Below, piece by piece: positions 17,449 to 24,718 of a stretch of DNA of 30,476 nucleotides (the stretch's first letter is position 1; every line of letters begins with the position of its first letter). The stretch comes from Euryarchaeota archaeon UBA602 (GTDB lineage: Archaea; Thermoplasmatota; Poseidoniia; Poseidoniales; Thalassarchaeaceae). The notes beneath the pieces were generated by a model. The model saw only the letters and a list, made by a program, of their open reading frames with translations, had not been told where the DNA came from and ran no database searches. The position numbers were made by a program, and so were the translations under genes. The stretch covers positions 2,805 to 33,280 of the forward strand of contig DAHO01000016.1 in the NCBI GenBank assembly GCA_002498455.1, read 5' to 3'.

Positions 17449-18608
17449 CCAACCACCTCCGACAGGCGGGTTTGCTTGGCATGGATTTCTCCGTCCATGC
17501 AAACCAGCACGCCTCCCATACCTGACACATAGAAATCACTGCCTTCAGGGGCTCCAAACAAGATGTCGTCTTCTGGATCAATGACAATTTCGCCATCCTT
17601 GACTAGAGAAGCCACAAAGGTGGTCAAATTATTGGAATACAACATGCTTGCAGTCGATGCCAGTTGTCCAGGAAGATTGGTAGTCCCGACGATGGTCACT
17701 CCATTTTCGGTCGTGATGATTTCACCCGCTGAAGTCAATTCACAGTTGCCTCCAACATCTGCATTCATGTCGACAACAACAGATCCGGGTTTGAAGTTGG
17801 CAACGGCTGAAGCCGGGACGGTAATCGGCGCAGGGCGACCAAAGATTCGAGCAGTAGTAACGACAACATCAGCATCCGCAGCGACTTCGCAAACTGTGTC
17901 GTTAACCTTCTGGATAAACTCAGGCGTGAGAGGTTTGGCATATCCGGACTCATCCTCGAAATCATCCATTCCTTCGACCTCGATAAATCGTCCACCAACG
18001 GACTGAATCTGCTCAGCAGTTGACTTTCGAACGTCCGAAGCATAGACAATAGCACCCAAGCGTTTGGCTGTGGCGATGGCTTGCAAACCCGCCACACCAC
18101 TGCCCATAATCACGAATTTGGCTGGACGAACCGTACCGGCTGAGGTGGTCATCATGGGGATGCCCTTGGGGACTTGTGCTGCACCCATCAATACGGCTTT
18201 GTATCCAGCAAGATTGTCTTGGCTTGAGTTCACATCCATCGCTTGAGCACGCGAGAGACGGCGAGGAATCATGTCCATACTCATCAGTGTGACCTTGGCT
18301 TCCATGGCTTGCTTGACCCGCTCAGGATGACGGAATGGATCGGAGACACAGGCAACCATCTGACCTTCAGAAAGAACTGAAAAATCAGGTGCACCGATGC
18401 AAATCAACATCTCGCATGCCATGGCATCATCCCGACTCACGATGGAGGCGCCCTTTGCCTCGTACTCGGCATCCAAATGATGAGCTGGAACACCGGCTCC
18501 TGATTCAACTAGAACCTCAAAACCTAATTTCATCAATTTTGGAACCGAATTCGGTACGATTGCCACTCGTGTTTCTTCACCATCTTCCACCAGAACGCCT
18601 AACTTCAT
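17445..18608 (-). CDS. pntAA: NAD(P) transhydrogenase subunit alpha part 1, NAD(H)-binding domain (PntAA)
   Basis: The soluble dI domain of the proton-translocating transhydrogenase, related to alanine dehydrogenase, binds NAD(H) and passes hydride to PntB. The 387-residue protein contains RVAIVPNSVPKLMKLGFEV near residue 14, PRRLSRAQAMDVNSSQ (the RxSRAQxMDxLSSQ signature) near 120-135, NLAGYKAVL, the Rossmann motif VIMGSGVAGLQAIATAKRLGA near 167-187, and the late DMNADVGGNCELT. About 35 residues after the usual end (ILFGAPEGSDFYVSGMGG...) form an extra tail. The ATG at 18608 has an excellent Shine-Dalgarno, GGTGA, six nt upstream. Two inverted repeats lie in its promoter region. Confidence 0.95.
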   Translation of the reverse strand: MKLGVLVEDGEETRVAIVPNSVPKLMKLGFEVLVESGAGVPAHHLDAEYEAKGASIVSRDDAMACEMLICIGAPDFSVLSEGQMVACVSDPFRHPERVKQAMEAKVTLMSMDMIPRRLSRAQAMDVNSSQDNLAGYKAVLMGAAQVPKGIPMMTTSAGTVRPAKFVIMGSGVAGLQAIATAKRLGAIVYASDVRKSTAEQIQSVGGRFIEVEGMDDFEDESGYAKPLTPEFIQKVNDTVCEVAADADVVVTTARIFGRPAPITVPASAVANFKPGSVVVDMNADVGGNCELTSAGEIITTENGVTIVGTTNLPGQLASTASMLYSNNLTTFVASLVKDGEIVIDPEDDILFGAPEGSDFYVSGMGGVLVCMDGEIHAKQTRLSEVVG

Positions 18609-18614
18609 GTCGGT

Positions 18615-18619
18615 TCACC
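18615..18619 (-). promoter_or_regulatory. Shine-Dalgarno site of pntAA
   Basis: Read on the minus strand this is GGTGA, complementary to the archaeal 16S 3' end (UCACC), six nt before the pntAA ATG. It supports that start and indicates a leadered transcript, unlike the leaderless-looking genes at 22-26 kb. Confidence 0.6.
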
Positions 18620-18631
18620 TATGCAAATCGT

Positions 18632-18648
18632 CAACCCCATAGGGGTTG
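18632..18648. promoter_or_regulatory. Perfect inverted repeat upstream of pntAA
   Basis: CAACCCC, spacer ATA, GGGGTTG: 7-bp arms with a 3-nt spacer, 24-40 nt before the pntAA start. A TATA-like TTGATAC (minus strand, 18652-18658) lies just upstream. The repeat therefore probably sits at or just after the core promoter, as a repressor operator would, or forms a leader hairpin. Confidence 0.5.
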
Positions 18649-18660
18649 TAGTATCAATCG

Positions 18661-18673
18661 ACCGAGATTCGGT
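18661..18673. promoter_or_regulatory. Second inverted repeat upstream of pntAA
   Basis: ACCGA, spacer GAT, TCGGT: 5-bp perfect arms, 3-nt spacer. It lies just upstream of the TATA-like box of pntAA, so the two repeats flank that box. Its sequence differs from the first repeat, so it would be a different site if real. Short arms mean chance is possible. Confidence 0.3.
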
Positions 18674-18716
18674 TATTGAATCATGCGGACTCGTTTGCAG
18701 GTTCTAGATTGGAGAA

Positions 18717-19397
18717 TCAAAACAAGATGATAGCTCCTATACCGAATACGGCGATATCGCAAATCGCATGGGCGATGTAGGGTATCCATACGCTACGATA
18801 ACGAACGTATAGCCATGAAAATATGGCGCCACCGATGAACAATCCTACACTGGAAATCAAATTGGCCCACCACGGGAATCCGAATATGGCAAGGGCAACG
18901 GTATGATGGACGACGAAGATGAGTGCTGACAAGAGTACAGCCGGCGTACCTTCGCCAACCAACTCTTCGGACTTAATCACCAAAAACCATCGGAATACAT
19001 ATTCCTCAAGCAATGAGTTGATTAAAATCCAGTAAAGAGTGGCGAAAAAGTAGACCCTCGGATCCAATAGCCCGACGGGTTCTAAGGCGCTCGACAATAG
19101 ATTGGCATCAATAGCATCACCAAGCAATAGCCATACTGAGATCATTACAACACTCATCGCGAATCCGAGACCCACACTCATCCAATATCCACCCTGCTGT
19201 GGCGTAGACCATGACAGGTTTCCACCGTCGACCTTCAGGAACCATATGAGGGGGACAGATAGCAACCATAGTTTTGTGAAAACAAAGATGATTTGTGAAG
19301 AGATGCCATCATTCAACAGAAATGAGCAAACAGTAGAAATCGTCGGTGCTGCCCCTACTAGGAGTAAAGCGATGATTGCAGCCCGTCGCCTCTCCAT
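18717..19397 (-). CDS. CPBP-family intramembrane glutamic protease (Rce1/CAAX-protease-like)
   Basis: An integral membrane protein of 226 residues with about six or seven hydrophobic helices. Three CPBP signatures appear in order: LLEEYVFRWFLV near residues 129-140 (the EExxxR motif), VVHHTVALAIFG near 162-173, and YIAHAICDIAVF near 207-218 (the HxxxD/N-type motif). Rce1 is a member that trims prenylated proteins; most prokaryotic members have unknown substrates or protect against bacteriocins. It stands alone on the minus strand, divergent from mdh and about 108 nt upstream of pntAA on the same strand. A 10-nt palindrome, TCAAATTTGA, lies at 19407-19416 before its start. Confidence 0.82.
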   Translation of the reverse strand: MERRRAAIIALLLVGAAPTISTVCSFLLNDGISSQIIFVFTKLWLLSVPLIWFLKVDGGNLSWSTPQQGGYWMSVGLGFAMSVVMISVWLLLGDAIDANLLSSALEPVGLLDPRVYFFATLYWILINSLLEEYVFRWFLVIKSEELVGEGTPAVLLSALIFVVHHTVALAIFGFPWWANLISSVGLFIGGAIFSWLYVRYRSVWIPYIAHAICDIAVFGIGAIILF

Positions 19398-19406
19398 GAA
19401 CCGAAT

Positions 19407-19416
19407 TCAAATTTGA
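19407..19416. promoter_or_regulatory. AT-rich palindrome in the CPBP/mdh divergent promoter
   Basis: TCAAATTTGA is self-complementary and lies 10 nt upstream of the CPBP start and about 90 nt upstream of the mdh ATG. The AAATTTGATACA that follows on the plus strand may supply the TATA element for mdh. Palindromic AT-rich decamers occur by chance, so support is weak. The rest of this 107-nt gap shows only the mdh ribosome-binding site. Confidence 0.3.
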
Positions 19417-19493
19417 TACACTTCAAGCATTCCCCTGCACGGTAACCAATATGGACATGAGGCTCTGCGCGCAGTACAGTGAGAACCAATCAC

Positions 19494-19498
19494 GGTGG
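19494..19498 (+). promoter_or_regulatory. Shine-Dalgarno site of mdh
   Basis: GGTGG lies six nt before the ATG at 19505. It favours that start over the in-frame ATG at 19451, which has no such site and would add 18 residues not expected in malate dehydrogenases. Confidence 0.55.
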
Positions 19499-19504
19499 TA
19501 TGAA

Positions 19505-20485
19505 ATGAAAGAAACAATTCGTGTTGCGGTCACAGGCGCCGCCGGAAACATTGGTTATGCACTATTGTGGAGAATCGCTAGTGGAGATTGCTTCGGTGCA
19601 AATCAGCCGGTTACCCTACAGCTTCTCGAAATCCCTGTCGGAATGCAGCGCTTGGAAGGAGTCATGATGGAACTCAAGGATTCTGCTTTCCCTCTCGTTC
19701 ACGAAATTATCGGAACCGACGATGCCAATACGGCCTTCAAAGATGCAGATGCCATTTTCTTGGTCGGTTCACGACCTCGTACCAAGGACATGGACCGCTC
19801 AGATTTGGTGGCCGCGAATGGACCAATTTTCGTAGGTCAAGGTCGAGCGATCGATGCGGTGGCCTCGCCGAATGTCAAAGTCATCACCGTTGGCAACCCA
19901 TGCAATACGAACGCTCTCATCGCATGCGCGAATGCCCCGAGTATCCCCTCCCGTCAATTTACTGCAATGACACGGCTCGACCAGAATCGTGCTGTCGGAC
20001 AGATGGCTGAGCGGGCGGGAGTACCTGCATCAAAGATTCACGATGTATTCATCTGGGGAAACCATGCCAATACCATGTACCCCGACCCACGATTCGCTAC
20101 AATCGATGGAGAAAAAGCCACTGATGTTTTCGATCAGGATTGGCTACAGGGTGATTTCCTTGGAACGGTCGCAACGCGAGGTAAGGCCATTATTGAGGCA
20201 CGAGGAGCTTCATCTGCCGCATCTGCTGCCTCTGCTGCGGTCGACCACATGCGAGACTGGTGGCAAGGTTCGAGTGGACGAATCGTGTCAATGGCACTTC
20301 CTTCCGAAGGTTGGTACGGCGTCCCAGAAGGACTTGTTTTCAGCTTCCCATGTCGGTGTGAAAATGGTGAAATGACCGTTGTAGATGACCTTCCCATCGA
20401 TGCTTTTGCACAATCCAAGATTAATGAGAATATCTCTGCACTCATGGATGAAAGAGAAGCGGTAAGTGAACTCTTAGGCGATTGA
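19505..20485 (+). CDS. mdh: Malate dehydrogenase (NAD-type, dimeric/cytosolic-like family)
   Basis: Oxidises malate to oxaloacetate in the TCA cycle. From the ATG at 19505 (326 residues), the NAD-binding motif GAAGNIGYALLWRIASG is at 11-27 and QLLEIP at 39-44. Glu42 ends beta-2, the position that gives NADH preference in Thermus MDH. The mobile loop GSRPRTKDMDRSDL carries Arg92 and Arg98, VGNPCNTNALIA is at 129-140, MTRLDQNR gives Asp159 and Arg162, and IWGNHANTMYPD gives catalytic His187. This matches the bacterial/cytosolic MDH branch rather than the LDH-like archaeal branch, so the gene may have been acquired from bacteria long ago. A GGTGG ribosome-binding site six nt upstream supports the start. 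It leads a three-gene set with the Nudix gene (8 nt) and a membrane protein. Confidence 0.93.
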   Translation: MKETIRVAVTGAAGNIGYALLWRIASGDCFGANQPVTLQLLEIPVGMQRLEGVMMELKDSAFPLVHEIIGTDDANTAFKDADAIFLVGSRPRTKDMDRSDLVAANGPIFVGQGRAIDAVASPNVKVITVGNPCNTNALIACANAPSIPSRQFTAMTRLDQNRAVGQMAERAGVPASKIHDVFIWGNHANTMYPDPRFATIDGEKATDVFDQDWLQGDFLGTVATRGKAIIEARGASSAASAASAAVDHMRDWWQGSSGRIVSMALPSEGWYGVPEGLVFSFPCRCENGEMTVVDDLPIDAFAQSKINENISALMDEREAVSELLGD

Positions 20486-20493
20486 GGGTTTAC

Positions 20494-21204
20494 ATGAATA
20501 CTCCCGTATATCTTGAACACGATGGGAAAGTTCTCCTCGTTAATCTCGATGGGGACGGACCCCAAGAAACGGTGATGGGGCGAGTGGGGGAAATACTGCT
20601 CAGACTCCCGACTGTTCGTGAAGTCGAATCCATGGGGATCAAGTGGACAGAAAGGAGAACCAATCGCATCCAATTCGGGAGCGAGACACACGAAGTGATC
20701 TATGCATTGCCTGAAATCGAGTGGCCCGAAAATTGGACTTGGAAGGACAAATTGATTTCAGATGGATGTGTCCATCCTTTGGCTAGGGAATGCGTGTATA
20801 GGAGCATGCATCGGGTCGTCGCCAAAGTCATTCTTGTCAATTCGCATGATGAAATCGCTATGGCGAAAGTCAAGCGTGGTTTTTTCACCGGACACTGGAC
20901 ACTTCCCGGTGGTTTTGTTGATTATGCTGAGCACCCTGTGGAAGGCGCGATCCGTGAAGTGAAAGAGGAACTCGGACTTAAGGTCAGTATCGAACCAAAT
21001 GATATTGTCCAAATCGCAGAGCGGATCTTTACAAGCGAGGGTATACAGTTTCTTTCGTTCACTTACAAATGCAAAGTCGATGGTGAGGTTACTTTCAATC
21101 CAAAGGCTGACGAGATTGAAGAAGCCCGATGGTTTTCAATGGATCAAGCGCTGGCGAATGCGGCCAGCTTGTTTGATGTTGAAGCCTTGAGGTCGATGTC
21201 ATGA
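20494..21204 (+). CDS. Nudix hydrolase with an N-terminal extension
   Basis: Nudix enzymes hydrolyse nucleoside diphosphates linked to another moiety. The complete Nudix box GX5EX7REUXEEXGU is at residues 140-162 (GFVDYAEHPVEGAIREVKEELGL, G140, E146, R154, E155, E158, E159). HWTLPGG precedes it and EARWFSMDQAL follows, as usual. About 100 N-terminal residues before the domain, including HDGKVLLVNLDGDGP, are not recognised. The ATG at 20494 gives 236 residues; a TTG at 20482 overlapping mdh is less likely. The arrangement CVHPLARECVYRSMHRVVAKVILV before the fold recalls NADH- or ADP-ribose-type Nudix proteins, but no zinc ribbon is visible. The stop overlaps the next gene by 4 nt (ATGA). Confidence 0.85.
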   Translation: MNTPVYLEHDGKVLLVNLDGDGPQETVMGRVGEILLRLPTVREVESMGIKWTERRTNRIQFGSETHEVIYALPEIEWPENWTWKDKLISDGCVHPLARECVYRSMHRVVAKVILVNSHDEIAMAKVKRGFFTGHWTLPGGFVDYAEHPVEGAIREVKEELGLKVSIEPNDIVQIAERIFTSEGIQFLSFTYKCKVDGEVTFNPKADEIEEARWFSMDQALANAASLFDVEALRSMS

Positions 21205-21917
21205 ATCCTCAAATCTTCAATGATCAACATTTTCGTAAAGCGATTCAATGGACTGTTTCCTTAATTGTCTTCTGCTGTATCATCAGTCAAATTATGATGC
21301 AGTTGGCTGGAGGCGAGCGTGATGAACCTCTTGATCTGAGTGATCAGGTGCCCCCAGATATGCAAGACAATGGCGGCTTGGTTTTCGAAGATGGATACCC
21401 ACCATTCGTATCTTCAGCAGGAGTACTCATGCCAGAGAAATTGGTGTTCAACCTCGGATTATTTTCGGGTGGAATGATGATGATTTTCCTCTCCTTTGAA
21501 ATATTTCATCGGACGAAATATCAGAAAACAACTCGGAAGATTGCCAACTTTTCAGCACTTGTGACTGGAATTATTGTTGGCTATTCGATGATCCAGATTG
21601 TTGCATATCCATTTACGACCGAGGTCCTGTCACATATTTTCTGGGCGATGAACATTTTTTGGTTTGCACAAATATGGATGGGTTCCCTGTCGTTTACACG
21701 CGGGTCATTGGATGCTCAGTTACGGTGGAGGGGATGGAAAATCAATACCATCCGATGGACACTGTTTTCCATCGCAGTCATTTCATTCCAGGCGATGACT
21801 GCCTTGACATTGATGGACATGATTGTCGAGTCGGCCATCTTTGAGTGGACATTGGTTTTCTCTGCCTTTGCAATGATGCTGACAATCATCCCTACGTTGG
21901 AAGCTACTGAATTTTAG
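21201..21917 (+). CDS. Six-helix membrane protein, Frag1/DRAM/Sfk1-like
   Basis: A 238-residue membrane protein. A first helix (IQWTVSLIVFCCIISQIMM) is followed by an acidic extracytoplasmic loop ending YPPFVSSAGVLMPEKLVFNLGL. This loop resembles the PYISDTGxxxPExxxFxxxL hallmark of the eukaryotic DRAM/Frag1/Sfk1 family. Five more hydrophobic helices follow, with a basic turn (HRTKYQKTTRK) after the second. No enzyme motif is visible. It is translationally coupled to the Nudix gene by an ATGA overlap, and its stop is 5 nt from that of the convergent cupredoxin-like gene. Family assignment rests on the single loop motif plus topology. Confidence 0.55.
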   Translation: MNPQIFNDQHFRKAIQWTVSLIVFCCIISQIMMQLAGGERDEPLDLSDQVPPDMQDNGGLVFEDGYPPFVSSAGVLMPEKLVFNLGLFSGGMMMIFLSFEIFHRTKYQKTTRKIANFSALVTGIIVGYSMIQIVAYPFTTEVLSHIFWAMNIFWFAQIWMGSLSFTRGSLDAQLRWRGWKINTIRWTLFSIAVISFQAMTALTLMDMIVESAIFEWTLVFSAFAMMLTIIPTLEATEF

Positions 21918-21922
21918 GGTCA

Positions 21923-22564
21923 CTATTCTAATCCATCAGATCTGCGAATCAATAGGATAATCAGTAAAACTGCAGAGGCTCCAGAACCTATTCCAACTAA
22001 CATGATCAGTTGCTTGGCATCCATCGGCTCAGACTCAGATTCAACCTCTGTCGGTTCGTCATCTTCATCATCGAAAACACCGAATGTTGATCCGATGGGT
22101 GGGGGTGCTTCGGCAGGGTGAACATCTTCCATCACGATGACCGTACCGTTGAGTACAGTCCCATTAGACAAGATATCCTGATAATGATATTCACCTACCC
22201 CAAATGTTCCATTGAACCAAACAAGGAAGGTCATATTGCAGTTATCGGTTTGATTTGTGGTCGTCTCATTGGTCTGATTGCTTGAACCACATTCAGGGTA
22301 CAATTCACCTGAATCCCAATCATTTGAACCATTGAACAAACCATCTCCATCGCCATCAAAGACAATCCGATGAGTGATATTTTCAGTGGAATCCACGTTG
22401 TGCCAAATCACGGAATCATTGTACATGATTTGAGAACCGTTTGGCGTCAGGCCCGTATCTTTGACCACGACGGTGAAAGTATCGGCTGCGTGGGCTTGAA
22501 CATTCAATGGCAAGAAAATCATAGAGACCAGAATCAGAGATAGGATGCAATTGCTGGCTCTCAT
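21923..22564 (-). CDS. Anchored cupredoxin/CopC-like extracytoplasmic protein, copy 1
   Basis: From the ATG at 22564 the product is 213 residues: a signal peptide (MRASNCILSLILVSMIFLPLNVQA), a beta domain, an acidic stalk (DDEDDEPTEVESESEP) and a C-terminal helix at about 185-206. Cleavage after VQA would leave His25 as the first mature residue (cleavage after AHA is also possible). The domain shows DTFTVVVKDTG, YNDSVIWHNVDSTENITHRI with His65, a Cys92/Cys109 pair that may form a disulfide, GEYHYQD with His127, and DVH at 147-149. Beta pattern and His positions suggest a cupredoxin- or CopC-like copper-binding fold, though no full type 1 site is present. It is a paralog of the gene at 25377-25967. 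A longer TTG frame to 22666 is rejected because it buries the signal peptide. A TATA box lies 23-30 nt upstream. Confidence 0.65.
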   Translation of the reverse strand: MRASNCILSLILVSMIFLPLNVQAHAADTFTVVVKDTGLTPNGSQIMYNDSVIWHNVDSTENITHRIVFDGDGDGLFNGSNDWDSGELYPECGSSNQTNETTTNQTDNCNMTFLVWFNGTFGVGEYHYQDILSNGTVLNGTVIVMEDVHPAEAPPPIGSTFGVFDDEDDEPTEVESESEPMDAKQLIMLVGIGSGASAVLLIILLIRRSDGLE

Positions 22565-22586
22565 CAACCTGTCGAAAAACTCGGTG

Positions 22587-22594
22587 TAAATAAA
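22587..22594 (-). promoter_or_regulatory. TATA-like box of cupredoxin-like copy 1
   Basis: TTTATTTA on the minus strand lies 23-30 nt before the ATG at 22564, the spacing expected for a leaderless archaeal transcript. It supports that start. Confidence 0.45.
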
Positions 22595-22614
22595 GCAAAT
22601 CTGTGGAGTTATAT

Positions 22615-22625
22615 GGGTGGCACCC
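22615..22625. promoter_or_regulatory. Short inverted repeat in divergent promoter of module 1
   Basis: GGGT, spacer GGC, ACCC, extendable by a T-G wobble and an A-T pair. It lies between the TATA-like boxes of the two divergent genes. The equivalent intergenic region of module 2 also holds an inverted repeat with a 3-nt spacer and GGGT/ACCC core (26002-26016). Confidence 0.3.
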
Positions 22626-22633
22626 GTTAATTC

Positions 22634-22640
22634 AAATACC
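22634..22640 (+). promoter_or_regulatory. TATA-like box of LVIVD-repeat gene 1
   Basis: AAATACC lies 21-27 nt before the ATG at 22661, consistent with a leaderless mRNA. A further AAATATT at 22641-22647 is slightly too close to that start but would suit a start at the ATG at 22676. Confidence 0.35.
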
Positions 22641-22660
22641 AAATATTCACGCAAGGAATC

Positions 22661-24655
22661 ATGCAACGCCGTGGCATGTCTGAAGATGAATCAGCAGCGG
22701 ACAAAATTTTGGTTATTGCGATTGTGACTTTAATCTCAATTAGCCTGCTTTCGGTTCTCGCCTACATGAATCTCGATTCAGGAGAATCCAATGCAGATAC
22801 TCAGGAAGACTGGATAGATCCAGTGATTGAGATTGAAAATGAAAGTCACAGCCACAGCGATTTGTTGGCACACCGACTCAGTACGGACAACATCCAGTTG
22901 ATTGACTATCACAATCTGAACTGCGATGGCAACGTAAAGCCTCCAGCAGAACTGGACAACACGGCAGGTCGACCTTGCTTACCTGAGTACAAGAACGTCG
23001 CACCTACCCCTGGTGACTCTTCTGAAATTGCTATTGAGGGGAATTTCCTTGAAGACTGTGAAAAGTACCCTGACGGCACAGGTGGATGCTATGCATATGT
23101 GTCGTCTTACAACCAATTCGAAATTCTTGATATTTCGGATCCAAACAACATGGTTCTGCTCTCAACCTACTATGCTGAGGTTGCACGAATGATTGACATC
23201 AAGGTTACACCTGACAACAACTGGGTTCTAGTCAATCACGAATTAACCAATAGTGAACTGGATCCAATTCCAAACGATGACGATGCGAACAGTGGCGCCA
23301 ACCGATTAGACGTCATTTATGTTGGAGACAAGAGTGAGCCAATCAAGGTTGCAGAATGGGACAATCCACCAGCTGGATTCCACAACCAAGACCTCCACGT
23401 CTACTGCGATTTGGATTACGGAATTTATGCTGCTGAAGATTGTCACCTCTTCTTGTTTGGAGCAGACCCCTATCCTGAAATGGCCGAGGGAGATTCGGGT
23501 ACATTCTACAAGGGTACACAGATTTTCTACGTACCACTCGGATTTGAATCATGGATTCCAACTTCTACAGATGAAGAACAAAACACAAGTCGTGAAATCA
23601 TTAGATGGGGTGGATATACACCCGATGTTGCTACCACATGCGGGGGCTCACTGTTTAACCACGACAATGTGTTCCACGTCCATCCAATTACCGGACAAAA
23701 GTTACTCTACATCTCCTATTGGGATGCGGGTCTAAGGATTGTTGATGTCTCGGAACCGCCCAGTGTCGCAGACCCTCTTGGACTTTCATGGCCTCAAGAT
23801 TACGAAGTCGGTCGATGGCTGGGTTGTCCCTCAGATTCGGATGGATGGTACGGCCCCGATGGCGGCGGCCATGCCGACATGACTCCTGAAGAATGGGCGG
23901 GCAGCAGTGGAGCACTGAATGGAAATGGGTGGATTCATTATGCCGTCCCTTATGACCATTTGATTTGCAACGGTATCTCTCACTTGGTCGAGCAGACACT
24001 TTGGCCTGAAAACTGTGGCACGGGCCCAGATGACCCAACCTATGGAATCAACTGGAGGCATTACACCATCATTGCACCAGAATATGGAACGAATTCAAAC
24101 CACACTGGAATTGTCTGGACCATCGACACCACCGATCCTGCAAAACCATTCTTGGTCAGCAAGTGGAAACTACCAGGACAAGGAACACTCCCGGATGGTA
24201 CCAAGCACGACAATCACTGGATTCCTGGAGGGTACATCTACAGCCCCCACAATGGCGATACTGGAAACAATGGTCACGTGTATTGGACACACTATCACGC
24301 GGGAACATGGATTACCGATCATGGGACCATCTGGGAAGATTTGGTTTGGAAAGATGGTGTGCCACAACCGGAATTAGGATTCAAGGCGATTGAACAATTG
24401 GCTGAAACCAAGACCATTGGATATTACTTGCCTGCGGGACCCACTTGGATAGAAGACCCGACTGAAACGCTCGGATATGATATGGCCGATTGCTGGGCAT
24501 CCTGCATGATTCCGTTCGACTGGGGTCTGCAATTTGATCCGCGAGGATATGTGTTCATCTCTGAAATGGTGTCAGGAGTTTATGTGATTCAGGTTGAGGA
24601 AGACATCAATCCAGAATACATGTATCCACCAACCTATACCAATGAAGAAGATTGA
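22661..24655 (+). CDS. LVIVD-repeat surface protein, copy 1
   Basis: A 664-residue exported protein with one N-terminal membrane helix (ILVIAIVTLISISLLSVLAYM, about residues 16-36) acting as signal anchor, and a His-rich stretch (NESHSHSDLLAHR) just after it. The bulk is beta-rich with repeats of the LVIVD type: FEILDISDPNNMVLLSTYY, LRIVDVSEPPSV and IVWTIDTTDPAKPFLV, a fold likely to be a beta-propeller. Histidine motifs shared with copy 2 at 26024 are FHN, HVHP, WIHYA, SPHN with His530, and THYHAGTW with His544/His546. Several cysteine pairs fit an extracytoplasmic place. Function is unknown; shared histidines and the neighbouring SCO1 gene suggest metal binding. It is divergent from cupredoxin-like copy 1 across a 96-nt promoter region. 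ATG at 22676 is an alternative start. Confidence 0.7.
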   Translation: MQRRGMSEDESAADKILVIAIVTLISISLLSVLAYMNLDSGESNADTQEDWIDPVIEIENESHSHSDLLAHRLSTDNIQLIDYHNLNCDGNVKPPAELDNTAGRPCLPEYKNVAPTPGDSSEIAIEGNFLEDCEKYPDGTGGCYAYVSSYNQFEILDISDPNNMVLLSTYYAEVARMIDIKVTPDNNWVLVNHELTNSELDPIPNDDDANSGANRLDVIYVGDKSEPIKVAEWDNPPAGFHNQDLHVYCDLDYGIYAAEDCHLFLFGADPYPEMAEGDSGTFYKGTQIFYVPLGFESWIPTSTDEEQNTSREIIRWGGYTPDVATTCGGSLFNHDNVFHVHPITGQKLLYISYWDAGLRIVDVSEPPSVADPLGLSWPQDYEVGRWLGCPSDSDGWYGPDGGGHADMTPEEWAGSSGALNGNGWIHYAVPYDHLICNGISHLVEQTLWPENCGTGPDDPTYGINWRHYTIIAPEYGTNSNHTGIVWTIDTTDPAKPFLVSKWKLPGQGTLPDGTKHDNHWIPGGYIYSPHNGDTGNNGHVYWTHYHAGTWITDHGTIWEDLVWKDGVPQPELGFKAIEQLAETKTIGYYLPAGPTWIEDPTETLGYDMADCWASCMIPFDWGLQFDPRGYVFISEMVSGVYVIQVEEDINPEYMYPPTYTNEED

Positions 24656-24660
24656 TGATG

Positions 24661-24681
24661 TCTGAATCCGATTCATTCAGA
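24661..24681. promoter_or_regulatory. Hairpin between LVIVD gene 1 and the SCO1 gene
   Basis: TCTGAAT and ATTCAGA are perfect 7-bp arms around a 7-nt loop. An inner GAAT-CCG-ATTC pairing is an alternative. It starts 5 nt after the LVIVD1 stop and directly precedes a TATA-like GATATA (24680-24685), 34-39 nt before the SCO1 ATG. It may end the LVIVD1 transcript or bind a regulator of the SCO1 gene. Confidence 0.4.
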
Positions 24682-24718
24682 TATAGGTTCAGTTTCCGAT
24701 GGCTTGAGAGGTCTTAGG

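Noticed and set aside
20134..20691. 185-residue minus-strand open frame over the mdh/Nudix junction
   Set aside because: Both plus-strand genes are certain from catalytic motifs; the antisense frame has no homology signal.
21923..22666. Longer form of cupredoxin-like copy 1 starting at a TTG at 22666
   Set aside because: It would place 34 residues before the signal peptide and overlap the divergent LVIVD gene start; the ATG at 22564 has a TATA box at the right distance.
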